From Petunia secreta (Eukaryota > Streptophyta > Magnoliopsida > Solanales > Solanaceae), in NCBI GenBank assembly GCA_029990175.1, contig JARKIP010000042.1, forward strand, positions 868,001 to 932,000: DNA of 64,000 nucleotides. Reading direction: 5' to 3'. Positions 22,946-35,484 of this stretch are shown here, piece by piece; the first letter of the stretch is position 1; each line of letters begins with the position of its first letter. The position numbers and the translations under genes were made by a program. The notes beneath the pieces are model-generated. The model saw only the letters and a list, made by a program, of their open reading frames with translations, made no database searches and was not told the DNA's origin.

Positions 22946-24660
22946 TACTCACTCAAAGGCGTTCATTTTTTGTCATCAGTTTATCAACCATGCACTGTAT
23001 CAATTTGCCATCTCACATACCAAGCAATTCCAAATAAAGAGAGCATTAATCGCGTAAAAGAAAATTAGTAAAAAGTCTGTAAAGTTTTCTTGATGATCGT
23101 TGATAAACTTCAAATAGACAAAATTATGAGATGTTTAAGAAAAAGAGATTGATCATAATAGCCAGAGATCAGCTCCAAGTAAATCAAGGTGGGGCCCGTC
23201 TCTTTTACACAATAGTTCAGGTGGCAACGGCTAATTTAGAGTAAAAAATGATCTAGTGATTTTGATAATAACCCCTCGACGTGTAAAAAATGATAGCAGG
23301 TATCTCAGACTGCATCATGTAAGTATAAGCAATAGCACTCGCTATTTTTTAACAACCTAGATTTTGTATTGGCTTAAAAAACAATGTTATCTATTTTAGA
23401 ACATTCTATAAACTTCAAAAGAAAAAAAAAGCTTTAACATAATCAACTCCATTAAATTTTCATCTCACACTTACAATTGTTTCGCTTATTTATTAAGTAT
23501 TTGTTTATGACATACTATTAATACTTATGTTATACCTCGAATTCGTTGAACGCTTCTTCTTTTCCAAACCGTTCCTAGTAGTATTAGTTTATTAATGAAA
23601 GAAAAATTGTAGAGATAAATATATTAAAAGGGTGCCAAGGAGAAAAGAAACATTAGAATGAGATGACCAACTCATGTTGCAGATTTGTTTAATACTATGA
23701 CTTTCTTCGATGAAAACAGCACTTTTCAGGAAGTATGTAATCCGTTAGAGGCTTCTTATTGCTCTTTTTTTTTTTTTTTCCTTAGGATAAAGAATTATAT
23801 TGTTTCAAATTTTTTCAAGTTAGACCTCTAAAATTAAGGAATAATTAACAATTATATCTCCTTATTGCATCTCACCTGCTTATTAGTTGAAATTGGGTAA
23901 GCGCCATACAATAACCATAGTAAATAAAGCACATTGGTCACTAGCTAATACCAAAATGCGTTCAGAATCATGAAAATTAGAGCTGCGAGAAATTGCTTAT
24001 TTTGAAAAGTAATTTTGTCAGATTTATTTTTCAAATAAGTATTTGTGAAGAAAAACAATTTGTATTTGGCCAACTCATTTAAAAAGTAATTTGTGTTTAG
24101 CCAACTCATTTGAAAAGTACTTTTCTAAACAAAATGTATTTGGATAATCGATACAAAAAAGTATTTTTGTGTATAAAATTACTAGAAAGGACAACATTAA
24201 GATTCAGTAAAATTACCATCCAAACAGAGTGTAATAACCAATTCCATCAACTTTTTTCTTTCTTCACGCTATAATTATGAGCTATGAGCCCACACCATAT
24301 ATTTATATAGTAATTTGTGTATAATTTAATTTATTCTCTCTTTATATTCTACTTTTTTCAATTTATGTGTTCCGAAAAAAATGTTATCTTCTATAAATAA
24401 ATGAAATTATTTCAGATGTATAAATTTTTATGACTTGTTTTATATGTGATATTAAAAATAGCATGTTGTTCTTAAATTTTGTGTCAAGTTAAAGTCTGTC
24501 ATATAAATTGGGAGTTTTGTCTCACTAAAGTGTAAATTGTTTGTCTACAACGACTCGAATCCAAATGTCTTATCTCCAACATTTATAACAACTCATTCCA
24601 ATACCCAAACAACAAAAACCAGCTAGGGTTCTTTCCATATAGAGAGAAGTAATTTTGAAA
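22946..24660. promoter_or_regulatory. POB1 upstream region
   Basis: 1.7 kb with no gene. It holds the right copy of the duplicated block (about 23543-23950) and a foldback MITE (about 23985-24240). AT-rich DNA with many TATA-like strings precedes the POB1 start codon. No single promoter element can be singled out. Confidence 0.45.
23985..24240. mobile_element. Foldback MITE fragment
   Basis: Contains GCTTATTTTGAAAAGTA, twice a phrase close to GCCAACTCATTT, and AAGTACTTTTC. The same set of phrases occurs in the larger element at 62440-63080, so both belong to one family. No ORF. Ends are approximate. Confidence 0.55.
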
Positions 24661-27600
24661 ATGAAGGACGAGAATATGGACCTATTTGACCCGAAAACGG
24701 CGATAATGGACCCCGAATATTCTCCAACCCGTACCCACTCACCTGATTTTGCTTTTGCCTTTAACGATAGCAACTTTTCCGACCGGGTCCTCCGGATCGA
24801 GATCATCGGCGACTCCGGCACCGGCGCCGTCGATTCATTCGATGGCGCCGCCGGCTTCTCTGATGGTAGCCTTGCTGATTGGGCGCGTAATCGTAAGCGC
24901 CGCCGTGAAGATTTCAAAAAGGAAAATGGTTAGTTTTTAAATTTTTCGCTTTTTTTAGCGTCTAATTTTTCGTCAATTAGGGTAACTTTTTCTTTTGAAA
25001 AAAAAATATGTGCTTTATTTTCATGTAATTTTGGGTGATTGATTTTGAATTTTTGAGATTGGAAAGTCAAGATACTGTAATGTAGTGGTAAGAGCGAAGC
25101 TTCTGATGTATGTGATATGTGGTTTAGGTGTACGTCACAGGTACGAACCCTGCCATAGATGAAAAACTTGTTATTTAAGTGAAGAAAGGTACAGGGACGC
25201 ACTTGTTTAGTTTCATACCTAGCACCATTAGCCTCCGTTCCAATTTCTGCCAAAAGACTCGATGTGAGTCCAGCTGACTTAGCCTTGTTGAGTAGGTGTA
25301 TTCAGTCACATTTGTGCTTGTCAGCTGTAGCATGTTATATGAACTGTCTAGCTGTGCACAAGCTGGTCTGGATGCATGTTTTAGGTTCAAGAGACCGGTA
25401 GAGGGGCTGATTCATTCTCCGCCAAGTTTTAACCTTGGTCGACTGCCCTTGGGGATTTCTCAGTTTTCAAAAAATAAAATAAATAAGTTACCGGGCTTTT
25501 TCATATGAGTCAAAACCATATTTTAACAGTGTAAGATGGATTTTTGATTTTATTGCATGAACAGCATGTTGCATCAACTGCTTTTTAAATTACTATTTAT
25601 TTAATCTCTGATTTCTCTGTAGTTGTCGGAGTGTAATAATGGCTGAAGGAAATTTCACAAATTCTCCTATCTTTTGGGTTGAAACTTGAAACAATGGTGG
25701 AGTTAAACATAGTATTTGCTGCATATAGTAAAATGAGATTTCGGCTGCTAATATTTTCCTGTTTGTAACTGTATCAAGGATGGGAGGTGGGGGTTAGGTG
25801 TCAGGCAGCAAGGGTCCATGGGATGAACCAATGAACAACATACATTTATTCCCTTGCTATAAATGTTTATGCATATTGGTTAGACTTTTGCTCTTTCTTA
25901 TGCTGGAATGGGTTTTTCTGATGATAACCAGACATGTGCCACTCGTTTGCAGCTTTGGACATCACAGCATGTCCTGAAGAGCAGATAATAAGCTGTAACC
26001 AAATTGATAGTGACGATGCTGATAATGAAAATCAAGAAGAATCAGTTGTTGCAATGATTGAAGAACCAAACTCAGGTATAGTTATATCAAGTTCTACATT
26101 TCTATTCCTTAGGCCCTATTTCGTAGAGTCACTCATGTGATTCGTGAGATTCTCTTTTATTTTCTTGAATTCTGTATAACTCCAAATGCTACTCTATAAA
26201 CTTTCAATACTAGAAAGGATATAAAATATGAAACATGATTGTAATTGTCACCCAAAATGGGTGTTTTGCGCCATTTGTCATGTGTCATTTTGGCTCTTAA
26301 GGTGGTAAGTTTAAAATGTATTTGTAGCCATCCTATATTATCGCCTTTACTATGCTAGGACAACTTCCAATTGGAGGGAATTTGTGCGAGAGATGTAAGG
26401 AAATCAGATTGCTCATACTCCAAACATTAAGTAGCTTGACTTGTATGTTGAAAAGAAAACCTGAAGAATATTCCATTAGTGGTCTTCGTATATGCGCCTC
26501 ATGGTTACAGAGTGCAGTTTCATCATACTCTGTCTCCTACGTGGTCATGAAAAGGGAGTGTGACATGTGGCGAAGAAGAAGAATAAACCATGTTCTGGTT
26601 TCTGTGCAGGAGATGAAGCTGCTAGCAGCGACGATTCAACTTGGAACTGTGATTCTCCAAGAGTTTTAAAAGTGAAAACATTACACATCAGCTCACCAAT
26701 TTTAGCAGCAAAGAGTCCATTCTTCTATAAGGTAGCATTTTTTAATGTGAAAACTGCTTATGCACCATCTCGAATTGGTATTTAGAGTTTGAACATGCTT
26801 TATTATGTTTTTTATGCAGCTCTTCTCAAATGGGATGAGAGAGTCTGAGCAAAGACAAGTAACTCTACGGATTAATGCATCAGGTATGTGTGCTATTGCT
26901 GGACTTTGATTACATAAAGATTAATGAGCTTTTAGTAGAAATTGATGTGGAAAAGGTTTCTAAGGTACAATGCAGTTTCCGATTCGTCAATGAAAATGAG
27001 GAATTTGCATAGCATACAGAAGTGAAATGCTTGATCTGTCTTATATCATGTGTTTTACAATGTTGTTTCTACTGGACATTGTTTTGGCTTAAAAGTATTT
27101 ATCCTTCCCACATACAAGTGATTTTTCTATATTTATTCCCATGGAGCAGAGGAAGCTGCACTGATGGAGCTCCTGAATTTTATGTATAGCAATACATTGA
27201 CTACAAATACAGCTCCTGCTTTGCTGGATGTACTCATGGCTGCCGACAAATTTGAGGTTGCTTCTTGCATGAGGTATTGTAGCCGGCTACTGCGCAATTT
27301 GCCTATGACTCCGGAGTCAGCTTTGTTGTACTTGGATCTTCCTTTTAGTGTCCTGATGGCTGAAGCAGTTCAACCATTGACTGATGCAGCTAAACAATTC
27401 CTAGCTGCAAGATACAAAGATATAACCAAGTTAGTTCAGTTTATGCTTACTTCTTTTGCCATCTTTCGTTTTTCAGTATGTTATCGAATACAGCTGTAGG
27501 TGCTGCAATGATACTAAATTCCAAAAAACCTTGGTGTTGTATGTGGGGTAGATTCTTCCTTTCCTTTGAATAATATTTCTGCTAGTGGATGGTTCGAAGT

Positions 27601-28832
27601 GTCATTTCAAAACTAAGTTTCTGATAAGCAAAACTGGCTTTTTTCTATGACGTTCGGGAAACATATTGGAGACTTGGCGATTTTTTAAACCTGAGGATTA
27701 ACATTTGATATAAGCAATTATAAAGAAGAATATGACGAGCCACCATAGAGCTTTGCCTATGGATAAAAGTGTAATTTAATTTTTGACATCACAAGGTTGT
27801 CAATAGATCAATTTACATTATGGTTTTAGTGCAGAACCGTTACTTGATGGAGGTAATATAATTCATCTAATTTGATAAAAATAATATGTTAAGAATTTTT
27901 TAACGTGTTTTTCATATTATATGAAGGATAGGTATCGCTTACATTTGTAGACATTCTTATTGTTGAAGCATGTGGTACTTGCCTGTGCTTGTTAATCATC
28001 TCATGCATCTTTGGACAGGTTTCAGGAAGAGGTCATGAAGTTGCCTCTTGCTGGCATTGAGGCAATTCTGTCCAGTGATGACCTCCAGGTAGCATCAGAA
28101 GATGCGGTATATGACTTTGTCTTGAAGTGGGCAAGGGCTCATTTTCCCCAGATAGAGGAGCGACGTGAAATTCTTAGTACAAGACTTGGTCGTTGCATCC
28201 GTTTTCCTTTCATGAGCTGCCGAAAGCTTCGGAAGGTTCTCACGTGCAATGACTTTGATCATGAGTTTGCATCGAAGCTTGTGGTCGAGGCCCTCTTTTT
28301 TAAAGCTGAGGCCCCCCACCGTCAGCGAACTCAAGCTGCTGAAGAATCAGCCTCAACGAGTCGTCGCTTTGTGGACCGTGCATACAAGTATCGGCCTGTT
28401 AAGGTAGTTGAGTTTGAACTTCCACGGCAGCAATGTATAGTCTACTTGGATCTTAAGCGGGAGGAATGTGCTAATTTGTTTCCATCTGGGAGAGTATATT
28501 CTCAAGCTTTTCATTTGGGTGGACAAGGATTTTTCCTGTCCGCGCATTGCAACATGGATCAGCAAAGCTCTTTCCATTGTTTTGGTCTATTTCTGGGAAT
28601 GCAGGAAAAAGGTTCGGTGACATTTGCAGTCGATTATGAATTTGCTGCAAGGACAAAACCAGCGGAGGAGTATGTAAGCAAATACAAAGGAAACTACACT
28701 TTTACTGGGGGTAAGGCGGTTGGCTATCGCAATTTATTTTCCATACCCTGGACTTCTTTCATGGCTGAGGACAGTCTCTACTTTATTAACGGCGTACTCC
28801 ATCTCAGAGCTGAGCTTACCATCAGGAACTGA
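24661..28832 (+). CDS. POB1: POB1/LRB-type BTB-BACK protein (CUL3 E3 ligase adaptor)
   Basis: Six exons: 24661-24928, 25953-26075, 26610-26731, 26820-26883, 27150-27429 and 28019-28832. All introns are GT-AG and all phases agree. The product is 556 aa, close to Arabidopsis POB1. A basic RNRKRRRED at about residue 74-82 looks like a nuclear signal. The BTB/POZ fold spans about 150-255 ([33 protein letters not shown]). BACK follows at about 260-370, then a C-terminal MATH/TRAF-like region to [17 protein letters not shown]. Family knowledge: POB1/LRB proteins bind CUL3 through BTB, present targets for ubiquitination and act in the nucleus in light and defence signalling. The ATG chosen is the first in an open exon 1. 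The gene looks intact. Confidence 0.93.
25075..25190 (+). mobile_element. SINE-like tRNA-derived remnant in POB1 intron 1
   Basis: GTAGTGGTAAGAGC, followed ~40 bases later by GGTACGAACCCTG, has the spacing and sequence of the A and B boxes of a tRNA-derived RNA polymerase III promoter. It cannot form a tRNA cloverleaf as read. A SINE remnant is the likely reading. Confidence 0.5.
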
Positions 28833-29598
28833 CTTTTCTTATCTGTATACAATGTCAACCATTGCTGCTGTTTTGCTTGTTGGCTGAGCGGAGTCCAGAT
28901 CTTTCTTGGCTTTGATCAGGTGAAGAAAGTTTAGATTGGCTGTACTAACTGTCGTAGGTAATAGAGCATTTTGTATGTTATCCTTCTGATCAGAGCTCCT
29001 CCTTGTGCTCTCAAAACATGAGAAAGGATGTAATGGAATTCAGGGAGTGAAAGATGTTGGGTGTTCTGACATGCTCAAATGCAATACAAGCAAGCAGGTT
29101 CCTGACCATTGTGAATAGGTTATTTTAACACCTTTAGACCCGATAGGCTACATAACTTTTATGTAGCAGTGTGTGTATCAGCATGGTAGAAAATTCTTTC
29201 TACTGATTAATGAAATGGTATTCCTTGTTGGCAATATGCATGAGTCAAGGCAGTGAATTAGCTGAGTGGCGTGGTATGGCAAATTCGTTACCACTTCTTA
29301 CCAAGTTAATCTCCCTTTATGTGTTTTACACGAATCAACTCCTATCTTTTTTATCTCCAGCAAACGGCACATTGTGCTTCTCAAATGGGATTTCTTCACA
29401 TCATTGTTTCGTCAAGAAACCTAGTCTAGTTGACCTACCAGAGGAATTCTGTGAAATTATCGAACCAGAACATTTGCCTCTTTAGTTTATTTCCACAAGT
29501 TTCTCACCGTCTTCTTTAATATTGCCAATGCAATGCAAAATCTGTTGCCTAAAATTCTGCGTTTGTAGTTTAATCTCTGGCTCTTAACAGTTATAATA
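28833..29598. other. POB1 3' flank
   Basis: Probably contains the POB1 3' UTR. A 91-codon open frame at 29210-29485 shows no recognised domain, and no splice context ties it to a gene. No clear gene. Confidence 0.4.
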
Positions 29599-29599
29599 C

Positions 29600-29850
29600 T
29601 ACTCCCCCCATTCCATGTTAGTTGTCCCTTTAGCGAAAAGAGTGTGTTCCAAATTAATTGTTCATTGAGGATTTCAAAACTAAATTTACTAGTTCTTTCC
29701 AATTACACTTTTATTAATCAAAGAAATTCTCAAAAAGAATTTATTACTCAAGTAGTAAATAGGCGAATATAGTAAGATGCATATATTATTTTTTGATTTT
29801 TTTAATGGGCGTGAAAAAGTTAAAAGGGACAGCTAAAAACGGATGGAGTA
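29600..29850. mobile_element. Stowaway-like MITE
   Basis: Begins TACTCCCCCCATTCCA and ends ACGGATGGAGTA, with TTGTCCCTTTAGC at one side pairing with AGGGACAGCTAAA at the other. About 250 bp, no ORF. Confidence 0.7.
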
Positions 29851-30134
29851 ATTAATAACAAGCACTAGTAGTAATGTTTTGCCAAATAATTTTGTGGATT
29901 ATTTATGATAACACTTTACAAGTATCAAAGTTTTCAATTTTTCCTAAATTCCGTGCTTCATTAAATATGTTCACATAAATTGAGTCGGATGAAATAAATG
30001 ATAATGTCATAATCTCATAAATACTCCTGATTTATTAAAACAATTCACTTTAATTAGAAATCTATCTATTTGGATAAATACTATTTCTATACAATTTAGG
30101 ATTAGTGCCGTGAGGTGCAAGTATATTTACTTGC

Positions 30135-30142
30135 TATATATA
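30135..30142 (+). promoter_or_regulatory. Candidate TATA box of eIF1A
   Basis: TATATATA lies 155 bp upstream of the eIF1A start codon. That would place transcription start near 30165-30175 and give a 5' leader of about 125 bases. Positional inference only. Confidence 0.5.
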
Positions 30143-30296
30143 GGATAAGTCAACAAAGCATTATTCGAATCAGGAAACTATAAGGTGGTTGTCTTGTGTA
30201 AGAGTTTTTGTTTTCTAGCTTCAATCATAGTACTAGAGTTTATAGAAAAACAGAAATCACAAGAAAGAACAAGAATCAAATAAAGAGCAAACAAGC

Positions 30297-31590
30297 ATGC
30301 CGAAGAACAAGGGAAAGGGAGGAAAGAATAGGAAGAGAGGAAAGAATGAAGCTGATGATGAGAAAAGAGAGCTTATTTTTAAAGAAGATGGTCAAGAATA
30401 TGCTCAAGTACAACGTATGTTAGGTAATGGAAGATGTGAAGTTAATTGTATTGATGGAACTAAACGTCTTTGTCATATACGTGGTAAGATGCATAAGAAA
30501 GTTTGGATTTCTGCTGGTGATATCATTCTCGTTGGCCTCCGTGATTATCAGGTAAACATCCATACTTTCTTCCTACTTTCTTTCGTTTTTTTTTTTTTTA
30601 TAACTGAGAAATCCCTAAGTACGTCCCCAGTTCAAAACTCGGAGTATAATAGGTTGGCTTTTTGTGAAGTGACCCGTTACATATTTTTCTTCCTTTTGGG
30701 GTTTGAATTTTAATTTTTTGACTTAATGAATTACATGAGGTACACCAATACCTGCCTAGATTAGTTGGCCTCTTGGTGAACAAGAGTTATCTGCTACCTA
30801 TGTTGGTGAGAGGAAACATGTATCTGGTGTATTATGGTGTGTACACCAATCACTTACCTCTTAATCCAAAACTAGTTGTGTCAGCTTAATATATATGATT
30901 CGTGTGTACTCAATCACGGCCCAACAATTTCAATGATTAGAGGATTGGTGACATTTATAAATTTAGGTTTTCCAGAAACCTACAGTAATGCTCTTCCTTT
31001 GTCCGTCTTTCATTCTTACCATCTGTGTATTTGGACAAAATTATTTGCCTCCTTGGATCTTTGATTCAAGATTGAAACTAGTTCTTTTATCTTGTTGTGG
31101 TTCTGATGGGCAGTTAGTTAATAATAAAGTGGGACATGTGTACAGTGGGTCTACGTGAATCTTTTCATGTGTAGAGCTCAAGGCTTTGGTTTAGTGGTAA
31201 GAGTTGAGCTTGTGATTTTCAGGTTAAGCGCATGTTACTAGGTTATGTGTATCTCTCTAGGAAGAAAAGAAAATCGATTTTGATATTATTTTAGTTGTGC
31301 AATTAATTGCATGATTGGGTTGTTATGGTTAATTGTTACTCCATCTTAGTGCTAGTAGAATGTCGATATTGCTGATTTTTAACTTTAATATTGCTTGGAT
31401 TTAACAGGATGATAAAGCTGATGTTATTCTGAAGTACATGCCGGATGAGGCCAGGCTGTTGAAGGCGTATGGAGAGCTGCCTGAGAACTTTAGGCTCAAT
31501 GAGGGTATAGCTGGTGAATTGGATGAAGAAGATGATGGCCCTGGTGAACATTTTATTGAGTTTGAGGATGAGGACATCGACAGAATCTAA
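30297..31590 (+). CDS. eIF1A: Translation initiation factor eIF1A
   Basis: Two exons, 30297-30551 and 31408-31590, joined by a GT-AG phase-0 intron, give 145 aa, the usual plant length. The basic N-terminal tail ([17 protein letters not shown]) precedes an S1-type OB fold (about residues 30-95; [38 protein letters not shown]). The acidic C-terminal tail ends FEDEDIDRI. Family knowledge: eIF1A binds the A site of the 40S subunit, promotes scanning and start-codon selection with eIF1, and its C-terminal tail contacts eIF5B. The gene appears intact. A LINE is inserted 243 bp beyond the stop codon. Confidence 0.95.
31177..31260 (+). mobile_element. SINE-like remnant in the eIF1A intron
   Basis: GGTTTAGTGGTAAGAGTTGAGC resembles the A-box head of plant tRNA-derived SINEs. 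The B box is degenerate and no clear end is seen. Low confidence. Confidence 0.3.
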
Positions 31591-31833
31591 AAATTTTCGA
31601 ACATAAACGTGTTGTTACTGGAGCACTTACTAATATTTTTGTGAAGTTTAATTTTAGTTTACATTTGAGAGCTTATATGAAACGGTTGAAGTAACAATAT
31701 GATCAAGCTTTATGCATTTGGTGTGCACATTAGTGTGTGTGTTGTATTAATTTTGGTTTTATGAACAATATCCCAGTTGGAAATTATTTGCTATGTTCCA
31801 TTGTTATTTGAGTAATAAGTGAACCAAGGAGGC

Positions 31834-34800
31834 AACACCTTTACCTGGACCAACGGCAGAAGAAAAAGAAAAAGAATTCTCAAAAGGCTGGATAGAATTC
31901 TATACAATGACGAGTGGTCAGAAAAGTTTTCCATTGCTACAGTGAGGCATTTACCAAGAACTGGTTCTGATCATAATGTTCTTCTCTACAAATGTGCCAT
32001 TGCAAACTCTCCTCCAATCAAATACTTCAAATTCCTTAACTTCTGGACTGAACAACCAGATTTTATGGAGATTGTTAAAACCAATTGGGAAGAACAAGTG
32101 CATGGTAATGCAATGTTTGTCATGCAACAAAAGCTGAAGAGGTTAGCAAAGTGTCTTAGTGGATGGTCTAAAAACTGTATTGGAAATGTTTTTGAAAGAG
32201 TTGAGGAGCTGGAACAACAAGTTTCAGTACTAGAGGAGAAACATGATAATGATAATACAGATGCTAATAGAACTAGACTTCATCAAGCATATGCAGAACA
32301 GATCAAGTGGATGAAAATGCAAGATTCTATCTTGAAACAAAAAGCAAAAATTAAGTGGGAGGAGGAGGGAGATAGCAATACAAAATATTTCCACAGTGTG
32401 ATTAGACAAAAGAGGAAAAGAGCTTATTTGCACAGGATTAAAGATGACCAGGAAAATTGGGTTCAAGGGGAAGAAATGATTTCAGAGGCAGCTATCCGGT
32501 ACTACTCTAACCTGTTCTCACAACCCCCACAGAATTTTGATCCACATTTCCTTAAAAGAGTGGAGTCAATTGTCACAGAGGAAGACAATGAAATTCTCAT
32601 TGGTTTTCCTTCAATTGAAGAAGTCAAGGAAGCAGTAATAGGACTTCATCCTGATAGTGCAGCAGGACCAGATGGATTTAATGGTTTCTTTTACCAAAAA
32701 TGTTGGTCAATCATAGCTGAGGATGTCTTTGCTATGGTCACTAACTTCTTCAATGGTAAAAGACTTTCTAAATTCATGACGCACACCTGCTTGGTTCTTT
32801 TACCTAAGGTTGAATCCCCTTCATCTTTCAACCAGCTTAGACCAATCAGTTTAAGCAATTTCACCAACAAAATCATCTCTAAGATATGCTCTAATAGACT
32901 AGCAGTCCTCTTGCCTAAGCTAATTTCTCAGAATCAAACAGGCTTTGTAAAGGGCAGATTGATCACAGAGAATATTTTGTTGACGCAAGAGATTGTCCAG
33001 GGTATAAAGAACAAAAACAAATGGGGTAATGTGGTGATTAAGTTAGACATGGCTAAGGCGTATGATAAAGTATCATGGCTCTTTCTAACTTCTGTGATGA
33101 GAAAGATGGGCTTCTGTGAAAGATTCATCGACATGACCTACGGGCTAATATCAGATGTATGGTATTCAGTAATTATTAATGGAGGAAGACATGGTTTCTT
33201 TCATTCTTGTAGAGGTCTGAAACAAGGGGATCCTCTATCCCCAGCTCTGTTCATCCTAGCAGCCGAGTCTTTGTCAAAGGCTCCTAATCATCTATATCAA
33301 AAAGAAGACTTCACAGGTTTTTCAATGAGCCCAAACGGCCCACAAATCAATCATTTGTGTTATGCTGACGACTTAGTCATATTCTCCTCGGGGAACAGAA
33401 GGTCTATAAGCATGATCATGAAGAAGCTTCAACAATATGAAAAAGTGTCGGGTCAGGAAATAAGTATAGATAAAAGTTTCTTTCTTATAGCAGTGCACAC
33501 TCCTGAACATAGAAGAGAAATGATTAGCGAAATTACAGGCTTCCGTCTGCAGTTTTTCCCCTTCAAGTATTTAGGGTGTCCAATATATCCTGGCAGGAAG
33601 AAAATTAGTTATTTCGCTGAAGTAACTAAAGCAGTAGTAAATAAAATTGGGGGATGGCAAGGTAGATTGTTATCTGTTGGAGGTAGGGCAACTTTGATTA
33701 ATCATGTTTTGCAGTCCCAGACTTTTTATACAATGGCGGCTGTCTTTCCTCCTAAAACAGTGTTGAAACAATTGGAAAAATACTTTGCAAATTTTTTCTG
33801 GGGACAAAGTGAATTAAAGCAAAGTTATCACTGGAGCTCCTGGAAGAATCTAAGTTATCCTACTGAAGAAGGAGGAGCAGGATTCAAGAAACTGGAAGAC
33901 ATCTGTAAATCTTTTAGTGCAAAAAGATGGTGGAGATTTAGAGTGGAGTCTAATTTGTGGACCTCTTTTTTGATGACTAAATATTGCCAAAGGTCCCATC
34001 CAGTAGCAAGATTAGATCACACAAGTCAATCTGCAGCTTGGAGAGATCTTACAAAAATTAGGGACAAAATAGAACCTCATATCTTTTGGAAAGTCAATGC
34101 AGCGAACTCTTCTTTCTGGTGGGATAATTGGACAGGCCTTGGTGCTCTAGTCCGTTACCTCAATATTGCGAGTAATCCTGGCAACCTTATTGTTGATGAT
34201 TGTATCGAAAATGGTCATTGGGATAGGGATTTCATTCTGAAGTTGGTGCCTAATGAAGTGGCTCAAATTATCTTCAAAGTTCCAATTGGAGATAGAGAAA
34301 AAAATGATACAGCGGTGTGGCTACCAGTCAACTCTGGTAGTTTCTCTTGCTCTTCTGCGTGGCATATTATTAGACAAAGAAGAAATCCTACTCAAATGTG
34401 GAAACTCATATGGATTAAAGACATCCCCTTTAAGATGTCTTTCATCATTTGGAGAATCTTGAAAAGGAAGGTGCCAATGGATGAGGTGATAAGACAGTTT
34501 GGGCAACTCATTGTTTCAAAATGTTGTTGTTGCAGGCAAGCTATGGATGAAACAATTGATCATGTTATTATTTCAGGAAGCTTGGCCAAAGGTGTTTGGA
34601 ATTTCTTTGGAAGTTCCATGGGAGTAAATGTAACAGTACATAATTTGAATGGCATGATAAAAAATTGGAGTGAAATCAAGTGGAAAAATGCTTCTCAAAA
34701 GGAGCTTGGTCAAGCAATGCCTATATTCATAGGCTGGGAATTGTGGAAGACAAGATGTGCAATCAAATATGGTAGAAAGAAATTCAGCATTGCCAAAGTA

Positions 34801-35484
34801 TGCCATGATGTGTTATTTAATGCAAAAATTTTCATGAAAAAGAAAGGTTTTGTCTTTGATTTGTCATGGGATTGGCAGAGAATATGCAAGGAAATAGAAG
34901 TGCATAAACCCAAACTATCATGTAAATCTGTTTGCTGGGAGAAACCTCCTCTTAATTGGATAAAAATAAACACTGATGGAAGTAGCAATGGAATTTTGAA
35001 GAAAGCAGGGATGGGAGGAGTTGTTAGAACCAGAAGTGGAGATCTGATTGTAGCATTTGCTAAATCACTACAATTCTGTACTAACAACAGTGCTGAAGTT
35101 GAAGCAGCTCTGTATGCAATTGATTGGTGCAATAGCTCAAAGCTAAGTAATGTGATTCTAGAGCTAGACTCTCAACTGGTGGTAAACATGCTACAAGGTA
35201 CTTGTGCAATTCCTTGGAATTTAACTGAAAAAATTCAGAAGATGAGAGAAGGAATACAGAGACATCATATGGAAGTTAAGTATTGTTTTAGAGAAGCTAA
35301 TCAAGTTGCTGATGCATTAGCTAAGCACGGAGCTTCTCTTGAACCAACTTATATTCCAGAAATGTTTTACAATTTGCAGGACTTGCCATCAAAAGCAAGA
35401 GGTCCTATGAGGATGGACCAAATTGGTCTTCCAACATTCAGAATCCGTCAAGCAAATGAGCCAACTAATTTGATGATTCGATGA
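31834..35484 (+). CDS. LINE ORF2 (partial): endonuclease end, RT, zf-RVT, RNase H
   Basis: About 1,216 codons without a stop, lacking a native start. It opens with the end of an AP-type endonuclease (TWTNGRRKRKRILKRLDR ... GSDHNVLL). Reverse transcriptase follows, with motifs LRPISLSN, KLDMAKAYDKV, GLKQGDPLSP and the catalytic YADDLVIF near codon 510. Next is a Cys-containing zf-RVT domain (WKLIWIKDIPFKMSFIIWRIL). Last is a type-I RNase H (NTDGSSNG ... ELDSQLVV ... ADALAKHGA) of the kind found in plant L1 elements. The lack of stops implies a recent insertion. Expression is unlikely because the promoter end is missing. Confidence 0.92.
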   Translation, partial: NTFTWTNGRRKRKRILKRLDRILYNDEWSEKFSIATVRHLPRTGSDHNVLLYKCAIANSPPIKYFKFLNFWTEQPDFMEIVKTNWEEQVHGNAMFVMQQKLKRLAKCLSGWSKNCIGNVFERVEELEQQVSVLEEKHDNDNTDANRTRLHQAYAEQIKWMKMQDSILKQKAKIKWEEEGDSNTKYFHSVIRQKRKRAYLHRIKDDQENWVQGEEMISEAAIRYYSNLFSQPPQNFDPHFLKRVESIVTEEDNEILIGFPSIEEVKEAVIGLHPDSAAGPDGFNGFFYQKCWSIIAEDVFAMVTNFFNGKRLSKFMTHTCLVLLPKVESPSSFNQLRPISLSNFTNKIISKICSNRLAVLLPKLISQNQTGFVKGRLITENILLTQEIVQGIKNKNKWGNVVIKLDMAKAYDKVSWLFLTSVMRKMGFCERFIDMTYGLISDVWYSVIINGGRHGFFHSCRGLKQGDPLSPALFILAAESLSKAPNHLYQKEDFTGFSMSPNGPQINHLCYADDLVIFSSGNRRSISMIMKKLQQYEKVSGQEISIDKSFFLIAVHTPEHRREMISEITGFRLQFFPFKYLGCPIYPGRKKISYFAEVTKAVVNKIGGWQGRLLSVGGRATLINHVLQSQTFYTMAAVFPPKTVLKQLEKYFANFFWGQSELKQSYHWSSWKNLSYPTEEGGAGFKKLEDICKSFSAKRWWRFRVESNLWTSFLMTKYCQRSHPVARLDHTSQSAAWRDLTKIRDKIEPHIFWKVNAANSSFWWDNWTGLGALVRYLNIASNPGNLIVDDCIENGHWDRDFILKLVPNEVAQIIFKVPIGDREKNDTAVWLPVNSGSFSCSSAWHIIRQRRNPTQMWKLIWIKDIPFKMSFIIWRILKRKVPMDEVIRQFGQLIVSKCCCCRQAMDETIDHVIISGSLAKGVWNFFGSSMGVNVTVHNLNGMIKNWSEIKWKNASQKELGQAMPIFIGWELWKTRCAIKYGRKKFSIAKVCHDVLFNAKIFMKKKGFVFDLSWDWQRICKEIEVHKPKLSCKSVCWEKPPLNWIKINTDGSSNGILKKAGMGGVVRTRSGDLIVAFAKSLQFCTNNSAEVEAALYAIDWCNSSKLSNVILELDSQLVVNMLQGTCAIPWNLTEKIQKMREGIQRHHMEVKYCFREANQVADALAKHGASLEPTYIPEMFYNLQDLPSKARGPMRMDQIGLPTFRIRQANEPTNLMIR

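Noticed and set aside
25075..25190. tRNA gene
   Set aside because: A- and B-box-like strings are present, but the stems of a cloverleaf cannot be formed. A SINE remnant fits better.
29210..29485. 91-codon open frame downstream of POB1
   Set aside because: No recognised domain, no splice context and ordinary AT-rich sequence. Probably chance within the 3' flank.
31819..31833. Start of the LINE ORF at a GTG in flanking DNA
   Set aside because: The first codons come from the host target duplication. The LINE is 5'-truncated and has no native start here.
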